Below, in pieces: positions 59,972 to 64,000 of a DNA stretch of 64,000 nucleotides. The translations under genes were made by a program, and so were the position numbers. Positions within the stretch are counted from its first letter, which is position 1; every line of letters starts with the position of its first letter. Below the pieces are notes generated by a model, which was not told where the DNA came from, searched no databases, and was given only the letters and a program-made list of their open reading frames with translations. Source of the DNA: Pseudomonas sp. MWU15-20650 (GTDB lineage Bacteria; Pseudomonadota; Gammaproteobacteria; Pseudomonadales; Pseudomonadaceae); the NCBI RefSeq assembly GCF_023242475.1, contig NZ_JALJFG010000005.1, forward strand, positions 1 through 64,000, given 5' to 3'.

Positions 59972-60813
59972 GCATCACCCCCTACTTTAGCGTCGGGTTG
60001 TTTGCAAATACGGTCGAGCATGATGGCCAGCAACACGATTGCCAGGCCCGCTTCAAAGCCCAGGGCGATGTCGGCGGTGTTGAGTGCGTTGACCACGGGC
60101 TTGCCGAGGCCGTCGGCACCCACCAGGGCGGCAATCACCACCATCGACAACGACAGCATGATGCATTGGGTAATACCGGCAGCAATGCTCGGCATGGCGT
60201 GTGGCAGTTCAATCCGCGAGAGCAACTGACGGCGTGAGCAGCCAAAGGCTTTGCCTGCATCCATCAACTCTTGGGGAACATCGCGGATACCCAGGTAGGT
60301 CAGGCGGATAGGCGCGGCAATCGCGAACACCACCGTGGAAATCAGGCCGGGTACCACGCCCAGCCCGAAGAGGGTCAGGGTAGGGATGAGGTAGACGAAG
60401 GTCGGTACGGTCTGCATCAGATCGAGCACCGGCCGCATCAGGGTGTAGAACATCGGTTTGTGCGCGGCAACAATGCCCAGCGGCACGCCGATGACCACGC
60501 AGACCAGGGTGGCGAACAGCACCTGCGCGAGGGTTTCCATGGTTTCCTGCCAGTACCCCAGGTTCAGGATCAGCAGGAAGGAGGCGATGACAAAAACGGT
60601 CAGGCCCCATTTGCGTTGAATAAAGTGAGCGAGTAGCGCAATCAGACCGATCAATGCCAGCGGATTGAACCAGGTCAGCGCAAACGTCACACCGTGGATC
60701 ATCGTTTCCAGGGTCGATGCGATTGCGTCGAAGTAGTTGGCACCGTGTTTGGTCAACCATTCGACGAAGGCAGCGATGTACTGGCCTAGTGGGATTTTCT
60801 GTTCAGTCAGCAT
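59968..60813 (-). CDS. cbcW: Choline ABC transporter permease CbcW
   Basis: A 281-residue inner-membrane permease with about six helices. The EAA loop is in IRDVPQELMDAGKAFGCSRRQLLSRIELPHAMPSI, the ATPase contact site of the family. The start at 60813 (MLTEQKIPLGQYI) is chosen over 60831, but neither has a strong ribosome-binding site. It lies 66 bp after cbcX and overlaps cbcV. Confidence 0.94.
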   Translation of the reverse strand: MLTEQKIPLGQYIAAFVEWLTKHGANYFDAIASTLETMIHGVTFALTWFNPLALIGLIALLAHFIQRKWGLTVFVIASFLLILNLGYWQETMETLAQVLFATLVCVVIGVPLGIVAAHKPMFYTLMRPVLDLMQTVPTFVYLIPTLTLFGLGVVPGLISTVVFAIAAPIRLTYLGIRDVPQELMDAGKAFGCSRRQLLSRIELPHAMPSIAAGITQCIMLSLSMVVIAALVGADGLGKPVVNALNTADIALGFEAGLAIVLLAIMLDRICKQPDAKVGGDA

Positions 60814-60879
60814 GGTAGTGAATGTCCACATGCGAAGGGGAAAACATCCCGGGGCAGCGTACCGCCCCGGGGTCAGCAG

Positions 60880-61827
60880 TTACTTGTCGAGGTAAGCTTT
60901 GACGGCCTCCAGGCCAGGTTTGCCATCAACCGTGGTGACACCGGCCAGCCAGGTATCGAGCACTTGCGGGTTCTTCTTCAGCCACGCCTTGGCAGCGGCG
61001 TCCGGCTTCATCTTGTCGTCCAGCACGTTACCCATCAGCGAGCTTTCCATGTTCAGGGTGAACGACAAGTTCTTCAGCAACTGGCCCACGTTGCTGCATT
61101 CCTGGGTGTAGCCCTTGCGGGTGTTGGTATAGATGGTGGCCTGGCCGTAGTTGGGGCCGAACGAGTCGTCACCCCCGGTCAGGTACTTGATCTTGAAACG
61201 GGTGTTCATTGGGTGCGGTTCCCAGCCAAGGAACACAATGGCCTGGCCGCGCTTGGTGGCACGTTCTACCTGCGAGAGCATCCCGGCTTCGCTGGATTCC
61301 ACCACTTTGAAGCCCGCGTCTTTCAGACCGAACTGGTTCTTGTCGATCACGGTCTGGATGGTGCGGTTGCCGTCGTTACCCGGCTCGATACCGTAGATCT
61401 TGCCGCCCAGCTCATCCTTGAACTTGGCAATGTCGGCGAAGTCTTTCAAGCCCTTGTTATACAACTCCTCCGGTACCGCCAGGGTGTACTTGGCGTTCTC
61501 AAGGTTGGCGCGCACGGTTTCCACGGTGCCGGCATCACGGTACTGCTTGATGTCGTTTTCCATGGTCGGCATCCAGTTGCCGAGGAAGATGTCCATGTTC
61601 TTGCCATCGGCCAGGGACTTGTAGGTCACCGGTACCGAAATCATCGTGGTGCGTGGCTTGTAGCCCAGGCCCTTGAGAATCTCGCTGGTGGTGGCGGTGG
61701 TGACGGTGATGTCGGTCCAGCCGACGTCGGAGAAGTTGACGGTCTGACATTGTGCCGGTTCTGCAGCGTGCGCCAGGACTGGCAGACTCAGCATGGCGGC
61801 CAACAACAACGAGGGTGAACCTTTCAT
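60880..61827 (-). CDS. cbcX: Choline-binding periplasmic protein CbcX
   Basis: A 315-residue binding protein of the ChoX/OpuAC type. The signal peptide (MKGSPSLLLAAMLSLPVLAHA) is followed by the ligand fold. Candidate aromatic-box tryptophans that cage the quaternary ammonium lie in VGWTDITV, LGNWMPTM and GWEPHPMN. It starts after AGGAG. It is the first gene of cbcXWV. The order matches PA5378-PA5376. Confidence 0.95.
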   Translation of the reverse strand: MKGSPSLLLAAMLSLPVLAHAAEPAQCQTVNFSDVGWTDITVTTATTSEILKGLGYKPRTTMISVPVTYKSLADGKNMDIFLGNWMPTMENDIKQYRDAGTVETVRANLENAKYTLAVPEELYNKGLKDFADIAKFKDELGGKIYGIEPGNDGNRTIQTVIDKNQFGLKDAGFKVVESSEAGMLSQVERATKRGQAIVFLGWEPHPMNTRFKIKYLTGGDDSFGPNYGQATIYTNTRKGYTQECSNVGQLLKNLSFTLNMESSLMGNVLDDKMKPDAAAKAWLKKNPQVLDTWLAGVTTVDGKPGLEAVKAYLDK

Positions 61828-61975
61828 GGGGCTAGACTCCTGTGTTTTTTCTGGCGGCATTCGCCGCGCTTTATAAGGGTTGCGGTTGGAGCGTGCTTTG
61901 AGGCGGCGGCACGGTGCCTTGTAAGCGAGTCGAGACTGATCATGTACCAGTGAAAATCTGACGCCTACAGGGGGC

Positions 61976-62008
61976 GTCGTATCCAGTACAGGGATGGTCG
62001 TATCCAGT
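61976..62008. promoter_or_regulatory. Direct repeat, likely AraC-type activator site
   Basis: GTCGTATCCAGT occurs at 61976-61987 and again at 61997-62008, a 21-bp period equal to two helical turns. It lies 150 bp before cbcX and 220 bp before the divergent sdaA. Direct repeats on one helix face are typical of AraC-family sites. GbdR, the glycine betaine-responsive AraC-type activator, controls this block in P. aeruginosa. The surrounding 404-bp gap (61828-62231) shows no gene. Confidence 0.6.
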
Positions 62009-62231
62009 GTCGGTGACGTCGCTTACAGATTTTTCCAGCGGCAAAACTGCAGTTTTTATCCATCTGCACCGCTAAAAACGGCCAAAACGCCTGATCGCTC
62101 GTGCGCGACGCTCGTGAGCATGGGTGCGTCGGTGTGAGACGCCGTGAGGGGCAACAAAAGCTTGATGATGCCCCTATTCGGGCGGATTGAGCGTAGCAGC
62201 TGGCCCGTGTTTATCTAGGAGTTTCACGGCA

Positions 62232-63608
62232 ATGGCTATCAGTGTTTTCGACCTGTTCAAGATCGGCATCGGGCCTTCGAGCTCTCACACCGTCGGCCCC
62301 ATGCGCGCCGCGGCGTTGTTCGTACAAACGTTGCGTGAGCGTGAACTGTTGGAACAGGTTCGGCGCGTTGAAGTGCAGCTGTACGGTTCGCTGTCGGCCA
62401 CCGGCATCGGCCACGGCAGCGACACCGCCACCCTCATGGGGCTGATGGGCGAGTGGCCGGACGCGATCGACCCGTCGCAAATTGGCCTGCGCATTCATAC
62501 CTTGCGCGAGACCGACACGCTATTGCTCGACGGTCGCCTGCCGGTGCCCTTCGTCTGGGCTCGGGACATGCGCCTGCTCGACGAAAACCTGCCGTTCCAC
62601 CCCAATGCCATGACTCTGGTGGTGTATGGCGATGACGGCGAGTTGCATCGTGACACCTACTATTCCGTCGGTGGCGGTTTCGTGGTCGATGAGGCCCAGG
62701 CCCGAAGCGGCGTAGCCGACATGGATCGCACTGAGCTCCCTTATGATTTTTCCAGTGCGGTGGAGTTGTTGCAGTTGTGCAAGACCCACAACCTGCGTGT
62801 CGCCGAGTTGATGCTCGCCAATGAGAAAGTCTGGCGCAGCGAAGCAGACATCCGCAGCGGCCTGATGAAACTCTGGCGTGCCATGCAAGATTGCGTGGAG
62901 CAGGGCCTCAAGCACGAAGGCATCCTGCCCGGTGGCCTGAACGTGCGCCGTCGTGCCGCCAAGTTGCACCGCAGCTTGCAGGAATTGAACAAACCCAATG
63001 TGATCGGTTCGACCTTGAGTGCCATGGAGTGGGTCAACCTGTTCGCCTTGGCGGTCAACGAAGAAAACGCCGCAGGTGGGCGCATGGTGACGGCGCCGAC
63101 CAATGGCGCGGCGGGGATCATTCCGGCGGTGTTGCACTACTTCATGAAGTTCAGCGACGACGTGACCGAAGCCAACGTGGTCGACTACCTGCTCAGCGCG
63201 GCAGCGGTGGGGATATTGTGCAAGAAGAACGCATCGATCTCCGGGGCTGAGGTGGGCTGCCAGGGGGAGGTGGGTTCCGCGTGCGCGATGGCTGCCGCCG
63301 GGTTGGCGGAGATCCTGGGCGCCACGCCCGAGCAATTGTGCAACGCGGCGGAAATTGGCCTGGAGCACAACCTCGGCCTGACCTGCGACCCGGTGGGCGG
63401 GTTGGTGCAAGTGCCGTGCATCGAACGCAACGCGATTGCAGCGGTGAAGGCGATCAACGCTGCGCAGATGGCCCTGCGGGGTGACGGCCAGCACTTCATC
63501 TCCCTGGACCGGGTGATCCGCACCATGCGCGATACCGGGGCCGATATGCACGACAAGTACAAAGAGACATCGCGCGGTGGGTTGGCGGTCAGCGCGGTTG
63601 AGTGCTGA
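62232..63608 (+). CDS. sdaA: L-serine dehydratase
   Basis: A 458-residue iron-sulfur serine deaminase that makes pyruvate and ammonia. [20 protein letters not shown] is the N-terminal signature. The cluster-binding cysteines lie in [20 protein letters not shown] and [16 protein letters not shown]. In choline catabolism betaine is demethylated to glycine and then serine, which this enzyme removes. The start at 62232 has AGGAG. It is the counterpart of PA5379 (named sdaB there). gbdR, which follows it in P. aeruginosa, is not within the window. Confidence 0.94.
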   Translation: MAISVFDLFKIGIGPSSSHTVGPMRAAALFVQTLRERELLEQVRRVEVQLYGSLSATGIGHGSDTATLMGLMGEWPDAIDPSQIGLRIHTLRETDTLLLDGRLPVPFVWARDMRLLDENLPFHPNAMTLVVYGDDGELHRDTYYSVGGGFVVDEAQARSGVADMDRTELPYDFSSAVELLQLCKTHNLRVAELMLANEKVWRSEADIRSGLMKLWRAMQDCVEQGLKHEGILPGGLNVRRRAAKLHRSLQELNKPNVIGSTLSAMEWVNLFALAVNEENAAGGRMVTAPTNGAAGIIPAVLHYFMKFSDDVTEANVVDYLLSAAAVGILCKKNASISGAEVGCQGEVGSACAMAAAGLAEILGATPEQLCNAAEIGLEHNLGLTCDPVGGLVQVPCIERNAIAAVKAINAAQMALRGDGQHFISLDRVIRTMRDTGADMHDKYKETSRGGLAVSAVEC

Positions 63609-63614
63609 CCTGCT

Positions 63615-63648
63615 TTTGTGGCGAGGGAGCAAGCGCCCTCGCCACAAA
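63615..63648 (+). terminator. sdaA terminator hairpin (REP-like)
   Basis: TTTGTGGCGAGGG/CCCTCGCCACAAA with an 8-nt AGCAAGCG loop, 6 bp past sdaA. It resembles a REP hairpin but is well placed to end the transcript. Confidence 0.75.
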
Positions 63649-64000
63649 GGATCGACACTGCTCATAAAGTGAACACTCGGATCCCAGCGCGCCACCTTTT
63701 AGCGCGTCGCAAACAGATAAGTAGCTCCCAAACGATTTTTTGCCCCACGGACCCTTCCCCGTGCTTTGGGTGACAGACTTTCCCTACGCTCTCAAAGCGC
63801 CTTCCCACAAGTGCTACCGATCTGCTCACACCCCCTTGAGCGGGCTTGTTCCTACATCCTTTTAGGGTATATCCCGCACTTACCGCGCGGGCTTATATAG
63901 ACGCGTCATCAGGTCGTTTTCAGGAGTTATTGAATAGCCATTCAATTTTAGGCATGGCATTTGCTCTATCAATTCAAAGCCTCTCTCCTCGCTGGAGCGG
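63649..64000 (+). other. Intergenic region with a possible gene start at the window edge
   Basis: No clear gene. A TATATA box near 63895 resembles a -10 promoter. AGGAG at 63922-63926 precedes a TTG at 63930, and an in-frame ATG lies at 63954 (MAFALSIQSLSPRWS). The frame stays open to the window end. It does not look like the GbdR N-terminus. It may be a truncated gene or chance. Confidence 0.3.

Noticed and set aside
63930..64000. gbdR start at the right edge
   Set aside because: gbdR is expected nearby from gene order, but the visible translation (MAFALSIQSLSPRWS) does not resemble the N-terminus of GbdR.

Overview
The window looks like chromosomal DNA of a Pseudomonas fluorescens-group bacterium. 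The evidence is high-GC coding sequence with Pseudomonas-type gene order. It is also the repeated presence between genes of the REP hairpin with a GTGGGAGGGGGCTTGCTCCC core, which is typical of that group. Most blocks follow gene orders known from P. aeruginosa: rsmE-bioA-yceI(pasP)-rhlE2-metF-ahcY; metK-sahR-tkt-epd-pgk-fba; and betABI-betT-cbcVWX-sdaA. I see no tRNA, rRNA, CRISPR array, insertion sequence or prophage.

Region by region. 0-3.6 kb holds a LysR regulator divergent from a DadA-like oxidase, a RidA imine deaminase and a solute-binding protein, probably an amine or D-amino-acid catabolic unit. 3.6-9.5 kb holds rsmE, bioA, a cytochrome b561/YceI pair and the large RNA helicase rhlE2 behind a long GC-rich leader. 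9.5-14.1 kb holds a solute-binding protein, a DXD glycosyltransferase-like protein, metF and ahcY, the last with an S-adenosylhomocysteine (SAH) riboswitch. 14.2-16.9 kb holds a hotdog thioesterase and a full-length ExoU-type patatin phospholipase with no secretion or chaperone genes nearby. 17-25.7 kb is a mixed envelope and housekeeping region: a DUF3857/transglutaminase protein, a Na+/H+ antiporter, a broken EamA transporter, a MAPEG protein, mltA, a cytochrome c'-like lipoprotein, ligB between two DUF1090-like proteins. 25.8-34.7 kb holds metK with its ArsR-methyltransferase regulator, then tkt, epd, pgk, two small lipoproteins and fba. 34.7-41.6 kb is accessory: a decayed hipBA locus whose operator survives, a small unknown protein behind a branched RNA-like element, a PL7 alginate lyase without a signal peptide, a REC-PAS-GGDEF-EAL protein, and several small genes. 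41.7-52.1 kb holds yccS, a YhiN-type flavoprotein, dbpA, mdtD, an orphan rhlA homologue and a TldD/TldE pair. 52.3-63.6 kb is the choline-to-pyruvate block: BetT and CbcXWV import choline, BetA and BetB oxidise it to glycine betaine, BetI represses, and SdaA removes serine formed further down the pathway.

Functional links. The methyl cycle (metF, ahcY, metK) appears to be controlled at two loci by two different SAH-sensing means: an RNA switch before ahcY and an ArsR-methyltransferase protein with a perfect 26-bp palindrome before metK. The most unusual items are the ExoU-like effector, the orphan RhlA, the branched RNA element at 35.8 kb, the rhlE2 leader, and the decayed hipBA with a HipB-type operator.
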